From Azolla caroliniana (taxonomy: Eukaryota > Polypodiophyta): 64,000 nucleotides of DNA. Under the pieces are notes generated by a model. It saw only the letters and a list, made by a program, of their open reading frames with translations. It was not told the DNA's origin and searched no databases. A program made the translations under genes and the position numbers. Shown here in pieces: positions 1-11,548 of the stretch; the first letter of the stretch is position 1, and every line of letters starts with the position of its first letter. The DNA lies in NCBI GenBank assembly GCA_043228905.1, contig JBHGNT010000005.1:11346001-11410000 (forward strand), in the 5' to 3' direction.

Positions 1-1518
1 GAATGCTACATCTTCTTTTCTAGTGGTTGGTGTCACAACCCAAAAAATTGAGCACGAACCTCATGACAAATTCTTCCCGTCGTGATGCAAATTTCTTGAT
101 GTGATAACTTGAGAACTTGTCTTTCTGCCAATTTTGCTCGAACCCCCCTCATAATGAGTTCTCTTTTTCCTTTTATAGGCTTCTAAAGCTCTTCACGCAA
201 ATAAGAACAATAACTATCCATTTTCACATGCACCTCATGTCCTTGTTGTGAGCAAAATTTCAATATCTACTAGCATACTTCTCATTCATCCCATTGACAT
301 CCACTTAAAAATCATAGTCCAAACAAGACTTTAACCCCTAGTGTTTTGCCCTTAACATAAGCTCTTGACAATTGAGCCATATCTTTTTGTTGTCTTTGCC
401 TTTATCTTATTCTCAGACATGGTTTTCTACTTCCCTAACCTTCAATATATATTTAGTTTTAACCCAGCTCCTCATGCACGCACCTCGCATCATGTCAATG
501 TCCAGATGATCATGATGGAATGTTTGCCTCAGAAATCCAAGCTACGTAGCCTATTCTCCATTAAGGTTAAAAATTATGAATTTTGTTAATGTTAGTCCCA
601 TTTTGAATGCAAAAGAGTTTTTCTTTATGCTATATCAAGGAAAAATGCATGTAATTATGAAATAAAAAATGGGAATGTGAAGGACTCCCTTTGTTGAAAA
701 AGAAAGTGTTTTTTCCAAAACATGAAAAAGAAAGTATTGATTGTCTATTCAAGCACTTGCGAGAGACAAATCTCTCTAATAAATATTTAAAGGCTTTGCA
801 TACACATTTTGATGTCACTTAGAAGTCGACAAATCAATTATCAAAATGATTCTCGAATAGGAACAATATGTGCATTTTGTATTATAAGAAATGGCAAACA
901 ATCGGTTCAAATGTGTGACAATAGTCAAATTCAATGAAAGTGAATGTATTGAACTTTGAATACTTTATTGAAAGGCGGAATATAAACTTGTATTGTTTAC
1001 ACGAAGGAACTATTTCCAGTCTTTTCTTACTTTGAAAGTGATTTACTAACTTGGAGAAACAATTAAGTCAATATGTATTGCATTAATAAGTTTTAGTTTT
1101 TATAATAGCAACTAAGATTCTATATGGAATGGCGAATGTTTGAATAGTTTGACCAAGTTTTGAATGATCCAGTGCTTACAAAACAGTAATAGAAAAAGGT
1201 ACTTGAACATACATGGGCATCCTTACATTTGGAAGAGGAAGAGTTCTTAGGACACAATTATTGCAATGTCAGCTATGTGATATTGAAGTAATGAGACAAA
1301 ATGCATACAAGGGGATGGGCTCTAGCATGCACGCCACGTGCACTTTACATTTAGGAGAAGACAATTGTGATGCCTCCACCAACAATATTTTGTTGTTGTT
1401 TTGTTTTTAGTTTGGTGCACAAGATTGTTGATTAAACAATGCCATGCATGAACACACTTGATGATGATTGATGGTTGATTCATCAAAACATTAATACTAT
1501 GGTGGTCTTGAGAAAGTT
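1..1518. other. intergenic DNA, no gene recognised
   Basis: AT-rich sequence with only short unconvincing reading frames on both strands. I see no domain, LTR end or RNA gene. It probably consists of old repeats and spacer. Confidence 0.5.
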
Positions 1519-1807
1519 GTATGTGCATGTCCATCTACATGTGACAATGTCCTTTGAATGCTTGGTTGGGTATTGAACCCGATGATCTCAATTGATGAAT
1601 ACAATAAAATAGCTTCACTAACTATAAAGGGGAAAGTATGAAGAGAAAGATTAATAAAGGGATTGTATGTGCATGTCCATCTACATGTGACAATGTCCTT
1701 CGAATGCTTTGCTGGGTATTGAACCCCATGATCTCAATTGATGAATACAATAAAATAGGTTGGCTAACTATAAAGGGGGAAGTATGAAGAGAAAGATTAA
1801 TAAAGGG
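1519..1807 (+). repeat. tandem duplication, two copies of about 146 bp
   Basis: The block starting GTATGTGCATGTCCATC at 1519 begins again at 1665 with only scattered substitutions, so the period is 146 bp. On the reverse strand each copy contains GGGTTCAATACCCAGC-like sequence, which resembles a tRNA B box; copy 1 differs slightly. A tRNA-derived SINE fragment caught in a local duplication is possible, but no full tRNA-like fold is evident. Confidence 0.85.
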
Positions 1808-2580
1808 ACATTTTCTGGGAAAGTTCTTAGAGAAACACTTAACAAATCCACATTCAAATTTAGAATTTAAGAAGAATATTAAAGCAATAAAATGTCAAGT
1901 AAGAAAGAGGGAAATTTTAATATTGAAAGGTCAACAACGAGAGAATAAGGAAATGTGGAGCAAGAAAGAAATTTTAATATTAGAACATCAAGTGAAAGAA
2001 ATAGAACTTGTATTTTCTCTCAAAATTTTGGAGATGTTGAGGTCATTAGTTTAATAAAATGCTTGTGCAAGTTAGAATGTTGTTCAACATTACTCTTAAA
2101 TCACATGATACCATGGTTATTATTATCAGCAGAGGTAAATATATGAGTATTTTACCATTGCAATAATTGAGTGTGAGTAGAAATCAAATGGCAAATTCAT
2201 GTGGTGTACATACCCTAGCCCATGTTGATAAAGAAAAAGGTCGAAAGAGTAAAATTAGATTAAGTGAAGAAAAACAAAAAACATGGAAAAGTGTTGAAGA
2301 GTAGGTAAGGTGGCTTTGTTTGTACGTAAAGTGGCTTTTAAAAAGCCTTTGTACATATAGACATGTGAAGGTCAAAATTGTGAGAAGAACAAGAATAGGT
2401 CCATGAATAAGAGAAGAAACATATTTAAGTTTGAAGAGATAAGTGACCAAACCTCACATTCAACAAATATCCCAGAAGAACACTCTCATTTTACTTCACT
2501 TCTTTCAGCATATTTTTCTCTTTGTTTGTCTCTCATACAATAGTACACGGACACACACGACCACATTAGGATTACCCATC
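1808..2580. other. 5' flank of the secreted-peptide gene
   Basis: AT-rich DNA without a recognisable gene. The last 150 bases lead into the ATG at 2581. CATATTTAAG near 2420 is a possible TATA-like element on the plus strand. The frame upstream of 2581 stays open back to 2443, but the extra 46 residues would bury the signal peptide. Confidence 0.4.
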
Positions 2581-3489
2581 ATGAAACCACTCCATAATCC
2601 ACTCATTTCTCTTCTTTTGATTCTTTCAATCCATTTCTTCTCTCTATCTAGCCTTTCCCATCTCAATGAGGCTAATATTGAATGGCCTCCCCAACTTGAC
2701 AATTGTACTAATAATTGTGAGGTTACCCAGCTTGATCCACCTTCTTCACACATGGGAGTTGCATTAAACCTCACAATGATCTCTCATCTTGATAATGACT
2801 CCTTTCCGACCAACAACATTACAAGTCCACATGACACTCCTCAACCTAGTAATGTTGAATCCATAAATGTTATGAAATCAATTTCACATGAATCGCTTCA
2901 AGGTTCTACTCCTCAACCCGGAGGTTCTCCTTCCATTCATATGGTGGTCGAGGAGCACCAACTTGATCAATCCTTAGTTGTTCCCAAAGGTGAGATCATA
3001 ATTGAAGGAAAAATACGTGGATATTCTCCACCTAGTGATTCAACACCAATTGACAAGATACATATGGCTTCACCAAATGAGGAAGTGAAATATGGGTATG
3101 TAAATGAATATGAAAATCTTATTATTGGTGGAGTAACACAAGATAGAACTAGCCAATCTAGTGATTGTTTCATCGACATTAGCAAATCAATTCCACATGA
3201 GTCACTTAAAGGTTCTACACCTCCACCTGGTTCTCCATCTCCTGTTCACATGGCTGCAAGAACGTCCATTTCAAGGGATGAATCTTACCCTTTTAAAGAC
3301 AAACTCAACGCCAATGCCATAAGTAACCAAGATTCCTTTGATCATTATACGTATTCATCTTTTTCTATAGAAGATCATTCTCTTGATACCCTAAGAGAAC
3401 AAGAGAATGATGTGCCTCTTCCAACTATACAACACCATCAATCTTCACATGGAAAACAACACAAACATAAATTAACCAAAAAATATTAA
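2581..3489 (+). CDS. secreted precursor with Pro/His repeat motifs, possible peptide-hormone precursor
   Basis: No named family is recognised. I start at the ATG at 2581 rather than an upstream in-frame ATG at 2443 because it places a typical signal peptide (MKPLHNPLISLLLILSIHFF, then SLSSLS) at the N terminus. The mature part of about 275 residues is hydrophilic. It contains a repeated block: SI(S/P)HESL(Q/K)G, then STPQPGGSPSIHM in one copy and STPPPGSPSPVHM in the next. A looser copy ends in DKIHMAS and an early one is DPPSSHM. The PGxSPxxxH core recalls C-terminally encoded peptides (CEP: PTxPGxSPGxGH), but residue order and the last positions differ, so this is resemblance and not assignment. 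A third repeat lies in frame just past the stop. There is one exon. A repetitive cell-wall protein is an alternative. Confidence 0.55.
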   Translation: MKPLHNPLISLLLILSIHFFSLSSLSHLNEANIEWPPQLDNCTNNCEVTQLDPPSSHMGVALNLTMISHLDNDSFPTNNITSPHDTPQPSNVESINVMKSISHESLQGSTPQPGGSPSIHMVVEEHQLDQSLVVPKGEIIIEGKIRGYSPPSDSTPIDKIHMASPNEEVKYGYVNEYENLIIGGVTQDRTSQSSDCFIDISKSIPHESLKGSTPPPGSPSPVHMAARTSISRDESYPFKDKLNANAISNQDSFDHYTYSSFSIEDHSLDTLREQENDVPLPTIQHHQSSHGKQHKHKLTKKY

Positions 3490-3654
3490 CTTAAGGGTGT
3501 GACTCCTCAACCAGATTCTCCTCCTATTATCCATAGGGCATCGATGGAATCAACCTCAAGATTGCAATGAAAAAGCTCTCAACCTTTAGCTTCCTCCATT
3601 ACTCACATAGGAAAACGAGATGAACATTTTTACGATAAATTCAATCTTGGATAA
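3490..3654 (+). pseudogene. read-through remnant of the third repeat of the upstream gene
   Basis: In the same frame past the TAA at 3487-3489 the sequence reads LKGVTPQPDSPPIIHRAS, which matches the repeat block ESLKGSTPPPGSPSPVHMAA of the gene. After a TGA at 3568 it continues to RDEHFYDKFN, which parallels RDESYPFKDKLN. The ancestral protein therefore had at least one more repeat and was shortened by stops. TCA>TAA at the first stop would restore the repeat's Ser codon. Confidence 0.65.
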
Positions 3655-4679
3655 AAAAAACATCATATCATATTATATGATCTTGCTATATGTAAGATGT
3701 CATAATCTACAGATTTTATTATCCATTTCATTCTCTAAGAAAATTAATAAATTATGCCTCCTAAAACTAGGAAGTTGATTTGAATGTCCTTGTTTAAATA
3801 GTTTATACCAAAGGAAAAGACCTAGGACAATCTGTAACTTTAGTAACTCTTGACAAAGAATCCACCATGATCAAAAACCTATGGATATTATGTTGTTGTG
3901 AATGTGATACAGATCTTGAGGGGACCATATATTGGGACGAAATATATTAGTGTTCGAACAACATGATAATGTTGGTCATTCATTGTGTGAACACAACTAC
4001 AATGTATATTATAGGTTATGGATACAACTTGGCAATAAAGACATTGTTTCATGTCTAGACACCATTTTTAGTCAATCAAACAATGTATTTGACTTTTAAT
4101 CTAAAAGCAGGATTGACAACCATTCGAACCACTAAATGGAATGCATGGATAGATATTTGAAATTAAAATTCTATTATGTACAAACCTATTCTATTTTGTG
4201 CACTATAATCAAGAATATGTTTTCCACAAATTTCTGGTGTGTTGTTTTTTTCATTTCCTTGTTTTTGGTTAAGAGAGAGTGGGAGCATTTGTAAGCAATA
4301 TGCTAAACTAAGTGCATGATGTGTGTAATCAAATGGATTCTATATAAACTCTTGGCTTGAGAAAAATGTCACAATTAAGATATGAAGGTTAGCATACGTA
4401 TAAGTGCATCCTTACTACGTGCAACCAAGTACAACTAAACTTGAGATAATATTGTCAACGTTGGAAATTGGTAAGGTTAGGAGAACTATAGTGAGAGACA
4501 AAGCTAGGAGATATGTGCTCACCTTTGAGTAGGAAACTGCTCAAGTGATCTTTAAACACGTGCCAATTAGACCATAATGAAAAAGTTGTAAGAAAAAGAT
4601 CGAGGGTACACGAATTGAAACTCACATTGTCAACTACAAAAGGGATGATAATTCATGGTGGTGTCCATAATGAACTTGC
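3655..4679. other. no gene recognised
   Basis: AT-rich sequence with scattered stops in all frames. Nothing supports a gene or a structured repeat. Confidence 0.45.
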
Positions 4680-5356
4680 TTATGGTGAAAGCATGGGAAT
4701 CAGAACAATTAGTTCTATCCTTGACATAGGTTACTCGTTGTGCAAAAAACTATTTTTAATTGTCGATGAAAGTGATAAAAAGGCTTATCAGAAATTTCTT
4801 ATGGGGGGGCATAGAGGAAAAACATGCTTGTGCAAAGGTTGCATGGACCGCACTTATAAAAGATAAAAGTGAAGGTGGGGTGGGACTAATAGATCCTATG
4901 GTGCAAACAAAGGCCTTGCTAGGCAAATTGGTGGTCAAGAGCTTGCAACCACTTGAGGCACCTTGGAAAAATCTTTGGAGATGTGGATGGAGGATGTGGT
5001 TGCCAAGATAAGGTGGAAGTTGGCGAGGTAGCGCTTTTTGGGAGTTTATGCCAGAAATGCGACCCAAATATTGGGGATGAACACATAGTATATGTGTTGT
5101 TGGAATTATGGAGGCGTGGCAATGATTTAGAAAGGGAATCGTTTGTAGGTGCAGAAATGATGCATATGCCCGAATGTACATGCCTATTGTTTAGAACCCA
5201 CTAATCAGACATGTGGATGGGCTGATGATAGGTCAAAAAGTAGCCTTCAAATGGGCCAACTTAATCAATGCCCAGGGAATGGATTGGTAGATTGGAAGAG
5301 ATTTCTATCTAATGATGTGGGCACTCAAAAGGCTAGAATATAGAGAACAAACAGGG
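4680..5356 (+). pseudogene. L1-type LINE remnant, C-terminal part of ORF2
   Basis: From about 4760 the plus strand reads VIKRLIRNFLWGG, then AKVAWTALIKDKSEGG and GLIDPMVQTKALLGKLVV, then EAPWKNLW. This order (FLWGG, W..L..K.EGG.GL.DP, KALL.K) is the conserved region after the reverse transcriptase in plant L1-type LINEs. Frames change near 5010, but further stretches such as KVAFKWANLINAQG and FYLMMWALKRLEYREQTG continue almost to 5356. Upstream reverse transcriptase and endonuclease domains are absent. Transposon T begins immediately after, so T probably inserted into this remnant. Confidence 0.6.
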
Positions 5357-5396
5357 AACACGTTCGCGTTCAGAAGTGGAAGGATCACGCATTCCA
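5357..5396 (+). repeat. left terminal inverted repeat of T
   Basis: Starts AACACGTTCGCGTTCA, with TGGAAGGAT at 5377-5385 and ATTCC at 5391-5395. The target duplication AGGG is at 5353-5356. It pairs with the right end at 14640-14684, with an 8-base length difference between the blocks. Confidence 0.85.
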
Positions 5397-6512
5397 CTTT
5401 TAGATTCCCTTTATAATTACACAACTTTAGCTTGTTGTGAAATATGACGTGCACCAATATCACATGATAAACCACAGACGGTGAATTTATTGATTTATTA
5501 ATCGGATACATCTCTATACAAATTTATTCTTGCAATGTTTACAAATTTAGGGTTGTTTTTTACCGCGCATTCATTTTATACAAATTAATTATTTGACTAA
5601 AGCATTAACAAACAAGAATTCCATTTTTGCAAGATGTAAAGTGCATAGGTTTACAATGGTTAAACTTTCCAAGAGAGGTGTATATGCTATTTGAGAAATT
5701 GATATTTACATATTATTGAATACAATACATAATGACTAATAGTTAGCAAAGATCATTAGGATATAATACCAAATGTATATATGTTTATGACAACACATGA
5801 AAACTAGAAGTAGAAAGCGTACTCATAACTATTAGTTTACATTACATTAGACATACAAGAATATACCCAAAACATATATGACTATTATTAAGGTATAGGT
5901 AGTGCTAAATTTTTGGGTGCCATAATAGAGATAACTCTCCGGTATTAACGTTATAGCATGTATTAAAATTTTCATTTGATTATCTACACATAAACACTAA
6001 ATCAAGAGGTTAAACACATATATACAAATGGAGTAATAATAATCTATACAGATCACACATTGATAGCCCTCCATACATCCAGTCCAGACAACCATCAACC
6101 ATAGAAACATGATTATTGTTGTACAATACCCTCTAATAAAGCAAATACTCCCCAATATCTACAAATGTCACCTTCAGTCCCAATAAATGTTATTTATCAT
6201 AGTTATTCTATAAGTATAATAAATTCAAAAAGTGATTGGCAATAGCAAACATGGAACTAAGTTTTATAAACACAATTGATGGGTAAATATGAAGAATGAA
6301 CATACATTTTCTTTGATCTTAACTATATACTTAGATGATAGTCCAACAAATTTAATAAATATGTGCCACAAGATATAAACATAGCAACACATTAATTAAA
6401 ACGTAATATAACACCATATAAACAAATATATTGGATCATATTAGGAAATAGAATTGATTAAAAGATCTTTGATTAGAAGTAAATAGATTAAAAGTTTTTT
6501 TATAAACTCTAA
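5397..6512. other. left non-coding arm of T
   Basis: Very AT-rich sequence between the left TIR and the 3' end of the minus-strand methyltransferase gene. No reading frame or internal repeat is convincing. It may hold the 3' UTR of that gene and subterminal transposase sites, but I cannot point to one. Confidence 0.5.
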
Positions 6513-9500
6513 CTACATCACTAGGAGAGTATCCATATCATTGGATTCATCATCAATCGGTGAACTATCATCCACATTTAGCGCAGGAGTATCTACTCCA
6601 GATAGACTCGCTACCGTGGGGTCCTCCGTTAAGTCATCATCAAGCTCTACGAGTTCCCCAGGTTCGCTAGCCAAAGGAGGGATCGGTTCACGGGAGGTAG
6701 GCTGAAAACATTCGGTATCTGCCATATGTTTGGCCCCTACCTCCTCATCTTGATCAGGGCATTCCCAAAGCGTGTGAAGCCTCATGTTGATGAAGTTCAC
6801 TTGTTCCTTATCTTTCTCCAATGTGACCGAATTTCGGAAAAGCTTCAAAGCACATGCCGAAGTGGTGCCTAAACACCATAAATAAGAAATAATGAGTATT
6901 ATCATAGGTCTAAATATAAATAAAACCTTCAACACATTGGGAAAATTATTCGACCATTTATCTGTACTAGAAAACAAGTCTAATATCCAGTCATCTTCAT
7001 TCGAAAACACCTCCACAAGGCGCATCATTAAACGTTGGGGCTTCTGGTAGGGATTCACAAGCCCGCGCTCAGTCGTGGTCACATGTCGAAGCTTCCATGT
7101 CACGACTGGATATACAAGCAGTTTTGAGCATCCCACCTCATTCGAATGCTCCTTGATCTCGTCATAATAACCAATTGTTATATATTCCATTGCGTTGACG
7201 AACCGAAAAGTCGGTCCCCTATTTACATTGGTTTTAATCCTGATCATTGAGAAAAAAGTTATAAGCATTTTAAATTACAACATATAATTCCTATTGAAAT
7301 ACAATGCTTTTGATCAAATCCTTACCAAGCAAGGTTCTCAATTCCATGGCAACGAGATCTCAACGCTTGAGCCACGGAATATCCCTAATCCATGCTATGA
7401 AATCTTACAATTCTCCACAAGGAAGTGGCGGTCAAGTCGGCAAAATCTTTTATCATTTTTTCCAACTGCTTGAACCTAAAAGGTTCGTCATCGTAGATTG
7501 AACCAGCCATACGAAAACCGTATGGAATATCAGCTACCATTAACGTATACTCTTTCTTTGGTAGCTTCTGGATCATGTCAGCCACATCACCACAATAAAC
7601 ATTGTAGTACAGATCTCTGGTGATGTCTTTTTTGTGGCTAAACTTCTTGAAGGTGTCGTCATCTTCCACCTCAAATGGCCTTACCAAGCATCAATCCTTC
7701 TCTTTTCTAGCCCTTTCAAGATGCGCAAGAAAGGATGTTGGAAAGTCATGTATATCCTTTATTTCACTAGGCCTCTTACTCCGACATGGTTTCTAAAAAA
7801 AATAAGACATCAACAAAGTTATAGTGATACACCGGATGGACCACCACAAATTGATCAAACAAAGAGTTATACTCACTCAATCCTTAAATGCAATGAAATA
7901 TTTCGATAACGCCTTATACGAAGACGTTATCGGATATTCTTCAGTCACTTGTTCCCATGATAAGCAACCTAGTAGCTTCATCATCACTTATTGTATTTTC
8001 ATGTAGACTTTGTGACTGAAAATTTATAAACCAACATTAAAAATTCATTTCTTAAAACAAGATAAACCATAAAAAATTTAGTAAGACTTTACTTGTTGAA
8101 CTCCATAACCATTTCCTCTGGGCTTAGCTCCTTTGCTACAACTCTTGAAAGCACAGATATAAGAAGTTGCTCATCTTTTATCCCTTGCATTGCCCTCCAT
8201 AAAGACAACTTCATATCATCTACCGCTTCCTCAATGGTAAGCTCAATCTTCTTCGCAGCTGAGCTCTTCAATTCGAATTGAGGGTCAACTTTCGACTTCT
8301 TTTGTCTTTGACCCTTCACTTCCTTATTTTCCCACATTGTAAATATTTGATCTTGAAGATCCCAGACTCCTCCATCCCTAAATGCGAGTTGAAACCACGA
8401 CTCATACTTTCTGATTCCATCAAACTTCACCGCATCATCCACCACAATTCCCACTTCGTGGAGACATTAACGTCGTAGAGCTGGATATAATTTCGCTTGA
8501 AATTTGGTTTTCCCGTCGAGGTACTCGTGGTGAAAAAATCTAATGCGCTCGATGGAGGACATCTTCTGCCGATAGTCATTGTCGTTATTCTGATCCCATG
8601 CTAACAACTTTGCCTCCTAAGTTGTTAGCCCCACATAAATTTTGCATTCCACATATTTGGAGAAGAACGTTGTGGGATGCTCGCAGACTAATTGTTGTCT
8701 TGCCTCTGCGGAGTGAGATCCTCCAATCACAAAATAATTGTATTGGTCATACTTCTTAATATCAAAATCCCCTAGCTTAGAGCACTCAAGAGGATCCACC
8801 ATTACAATAAAAGGCACCACCGTTGCATGAGGGTTGATTTTCATCTTCTTCTTTAAATTTTGGATGTGCACCTTATGTGGTTCCTTGATCTCCAAAGGGC
8901 AACGTCCTGTATTCTCATCCAGAGGGGGGCGATGAATATGGGTTATCGGAAGGTTAAAAACTTGCCCCTTCCGCACAAATTTTCTATGTATTAAGTCCCC
9001 TCTAATTTTATTTTGTTTTGGTGAGAACACACCAGATGCCAGCTCTTCTCCTGGTGTAGCTTGAGCCTCTTCATCCTCTGTTGAACTCGATGACTCAAAA
9101 TCTGACATTCTCATCACCTTCTTTTTTGGAGGCCTGGACTGCACCGCAGATTTCCTTATTAGTGCTTTAATAGGTGATAAGGAGGCTATCTTCAAATTAA
9201 CATGACTTTGAATATATGGCCTCAGTGTTGTTATTAAGTTAGTACTTGTCTCAATAGCATGTCGGAAGGATTCTGGCCCGCATGAATCCTTCAACAAGTA
9301 GTCTTCAGAGACTATCATTTGTCGGACTCCTTTTGTATAGTTGGCTAATACAATCAAATTAGTTGAGTCCGTGTCTTCATAGTCCAGCCGCAAGATTTTG
9401 CCATAGCTAAATGCACGATCTTGAGCAAGCATACCATGTCCAGCTAGTCTGGTAACTAACAATACTACTTTCTTTTTCGAGTCTACATATTGCATTGCCC

Positions 9501-10951
9501 ACTCATATCCAGTTAAGTCTATGTCTAACTGGTCCTCACTTCCTCCAACCGCGACAGATGTTTTCTGACTAACCTCATCAGACGACTACTTCACGACTTC
9601 GTCTTCAAGCATGAGTTTCTTTCACTTTTGTGGATATGTCACAACAGGGATCTTTGTGGTGTCTGGAGGTGAGCTTTGATACTTAATTCGAATTCTGTTG
9701 TGTGGCCTCTTATCCTTAGGGTCAGTCGACCTACATGAAACAATACAACAGATGAACCTAAACCTGTAATCTCTCAAATGAAAATGTATTGTAGTCTAGA
9801 AAATGCGATAATAAAAAATAGTTTGGCCTTATGAAGCTCTTGCTTGACTAGTAGTGTAGTGTTGAAAGATTTGTATGGAGTGTCAAATTATATACAGTAT
9901 GCAGATTGGTAGTATGGAACACCAGATTAGCAATCCAGTATAGTTATGGATTTGAAACCTAGGGATTGGATAGAGGAAAATGTATATTTAACGTCTCATA
10001 GTCCACCGGACACTAAAACTAGTAAGATTTTGGTATCCCCTGCAGTACCAAAATATCAACTTTATTGACCCAATTTTACCATATTTTGACCTAATTAGAA
10101 TTTTTGAACCTATTTTTACTAATTTTTGGTCTAATGTGTGTTATGACCCCTACATATCGAGTTTTGGCTTGGGAGCCACAACTCGATACGCCGTATCGAG
10201 TTAAGACCCCCAATTCGATACGGCGTATCGAGTTTAAGCCCTGGGAGTTAAGACCCCCGTGTATTGAGTTTTAGCACTGGGAGCCACAACTCGATACGCC
10301 ATATCAAGTTAAGACGCCCAACTCGATATGGCGTATTGAGTTTTAGCCCTGGGAGCTACAACTCGATACGGCGTATCGAGTTAAGATGCCCAACTCGATA
10401 CAACGTATCGAGTTAAGACCCCCACGTATTGAGTTTTAGCACTCGGAGCCACAACTCGATACGGCGTATCGAGTTAAAACGTCGGCGTATCGAGTAATGG
10501 CTCCTAGGGCTACAACTTGATATGGCGTATCAAGTTGGGCGTCTTAACTCGATACGCCGTATTGAGCCGTAACGAGTTGGGAGGCATAACTCAATATGGC
10601 GTATTGAGTTATGTCCCCCAACTCGATACGTATTGAGTTGTAGCCCTAGGAGCCACAACTCGATACGGCGTATCGAGTTATGTCCCCCAACTCGATATGG
10701 CGTAATGAGTTATGTCCCCCAACTCGATACGTCGTATCGAGTTGTAGCCCTAGGAGCCACAACTCGATACGCCGTATCGAGTTATGCCTCCCAACTCGTT
10801 ACGACGTATCTAGTTCTAGCCTTAGGAGGCACTAGATACGACGTAACAAGTTCTAATACGAAATATAAAGTACATAGATAGTCATATGTCCATACAGTTT
10901 AGGGTTTAGATCTTACCTGGTGTTAGAACGTGCAGTCTTTTTGCTTGACAT
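6513..10951 (-). pseudogene. ParB-like domain plus beta-class DNA N6-adenine/N4-cytosine methyltransferase, 5 exons, 8 in-frame stops
   Basis: Exons inferred from GT-AG sites that keep one frame: 10951-10917, 9730-8093, 8015-7877, 7792-7326 and 7239-6513, about 1000 codons starting MSSKKTARSNT. Residues about 270-385 form a ParB/sulfiredoxin-like domain (VVPFIVMVDP, then YFVIGGSHSAEARQQL). Residues 640-910 form the methyltransferase: NVYCGDVADMIQKL, DPPY-like ADIPYGF near 692, NPYQKPQRL near 825 (cf. HPTQKP), then LDLFSS and GTTSACALKL, the SAM-binding FxGxG region. Motif IV before motif I is the beta-class order. About 35 open codons between LDLFSS and GTTS look like a retained intron. The C terminus is acidic. 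Stops: TGA 9622, TAG 9586, TAG 8617, TAA 8467, TAA 7988, TGA 7877, TGA 7691, TAG 7385; no frameshift. The target base cannot be told from sequence. Confidence 0.8.
10152..10856. repeat. array of about sixteen 23-bp palindromes in intron 1 of the methyltransferase gene
   Basis: The unit is arm AACTCGATACG, one central base, then CGTATCGAGTT. Six units are perfect (10180, 10360, 10453, 10657, 10721, 10761) and about ten are diverged; two or three half units also occur. Spacers alternate between a short type (AAGACCCCC or ATGTCCCCC) and a longer type (TAGCCCTAGGAGCCAC). Units at 10514 and 10588 carry matching changes in both arms, which keeps the pairing. Each unit could form a hairpin or cruciform and is a natural site for a dimeric DNA-binding protein. 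Confidence 0.9.
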
Positions 10952-11548
10952 GATGATTGTGTCGGTTTGGGGATGCGTGAGGTATCTTGGGAGTCCTCGC
11001 GTATGTGCTTTGGCGTTCTGGAGAGTGGTTACGCTCAACTGTGGGGAATGAAAAAGAGAGGTCGGTTTTATTTATGGGAGGGGAAGGGACCATAGTTAAA
11101 AAAGTAACCACGGTTAGAATTAAATGCCAATAGTGCCTTTGGTTATTTATCTTAGAATTCGTATTTATTATTATCATAACATAATGATTATCTTTATACT
11201 TTATGTGTATTATTATTTAGTACCTATTATGATCTAGTACTTATTATGATTTAATACATGTGCAAGGTCAATTTAATGATTGAGTATACTTATCTACATT
11301 TATGGTAGTCTAATGATTTTGATTTTGAGAACATTCACTAATTGGGTGAGGATAGTGGTATTGTGCAATTATGTCACGTGGACACGTGATCATTTTTAAT
11401 TTACAACTAATAGAAATATAGAAAAAATTATATAATAAAATATACAAAATACATATATAGTTCCTTAGAATTCTATTTGTAGTTTAAGTATGTCTTACAA
11501 TTTGTATGCTTAGGGAGTGAGATATAAAGGATATTAGAACCTCAAACA
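10952..11548. promoter_or_regulatory. bidirectional promoter region of transposon T
   Basis: About 600 bp separate the divergent ATGs. Toward the transposase, GATATAAAGGATA lies about 25 bases before the ATG at 11549. Toward the methyltransferase, the minus strand has CATAAATAAAACC roughly 125 bases before its ATG at 10951. The middle has short direct repeats of TATTATGATYTAGTAC type near 11225-11250. Shared control of the two genes is inferred from this layout. Confidence 0.5.

Noticed and set aside
2443-2580. Start of the secreted protein at the upstream ATG at 2443
   Set aside because: It would add 46 residues before the signal peptide and move it inside the chain; the ATG at 2581 gives a normal secretory N terminus.
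3334-3400. FSIEDHSLD in the secreted protein as a link to the FSIEEH repeats of the transposase
   Set aside because: Only six or seven residues are shared in otherwise unrelated contexts; chance in acidic low-complexity sequence is sufficient.
9586-9624. Reassigned stop codons as an explanation of the in-frame stops
   Set aside because: All three stop codons occur internally, host-like frames nearby end normally, and standard plant nuclear code applies; decay by C-to-T is simpler.
10152-10856. CRISPR-like appearance of the repeat array
   Set aside because: Units are palindromes of variable spacing with recurring, near-identical spacers, inside an intron of a eukaryotic gene. There are no unique spacers and no cas genes.
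6513-10951. Bacterial or phage contamination as the source of the methyltransferase
   Set aside because: The gene is split by introns with GT-AG ends and matching phases, lies between plant-type repeats, and is bounded with the transposase by one pair of TIRs.
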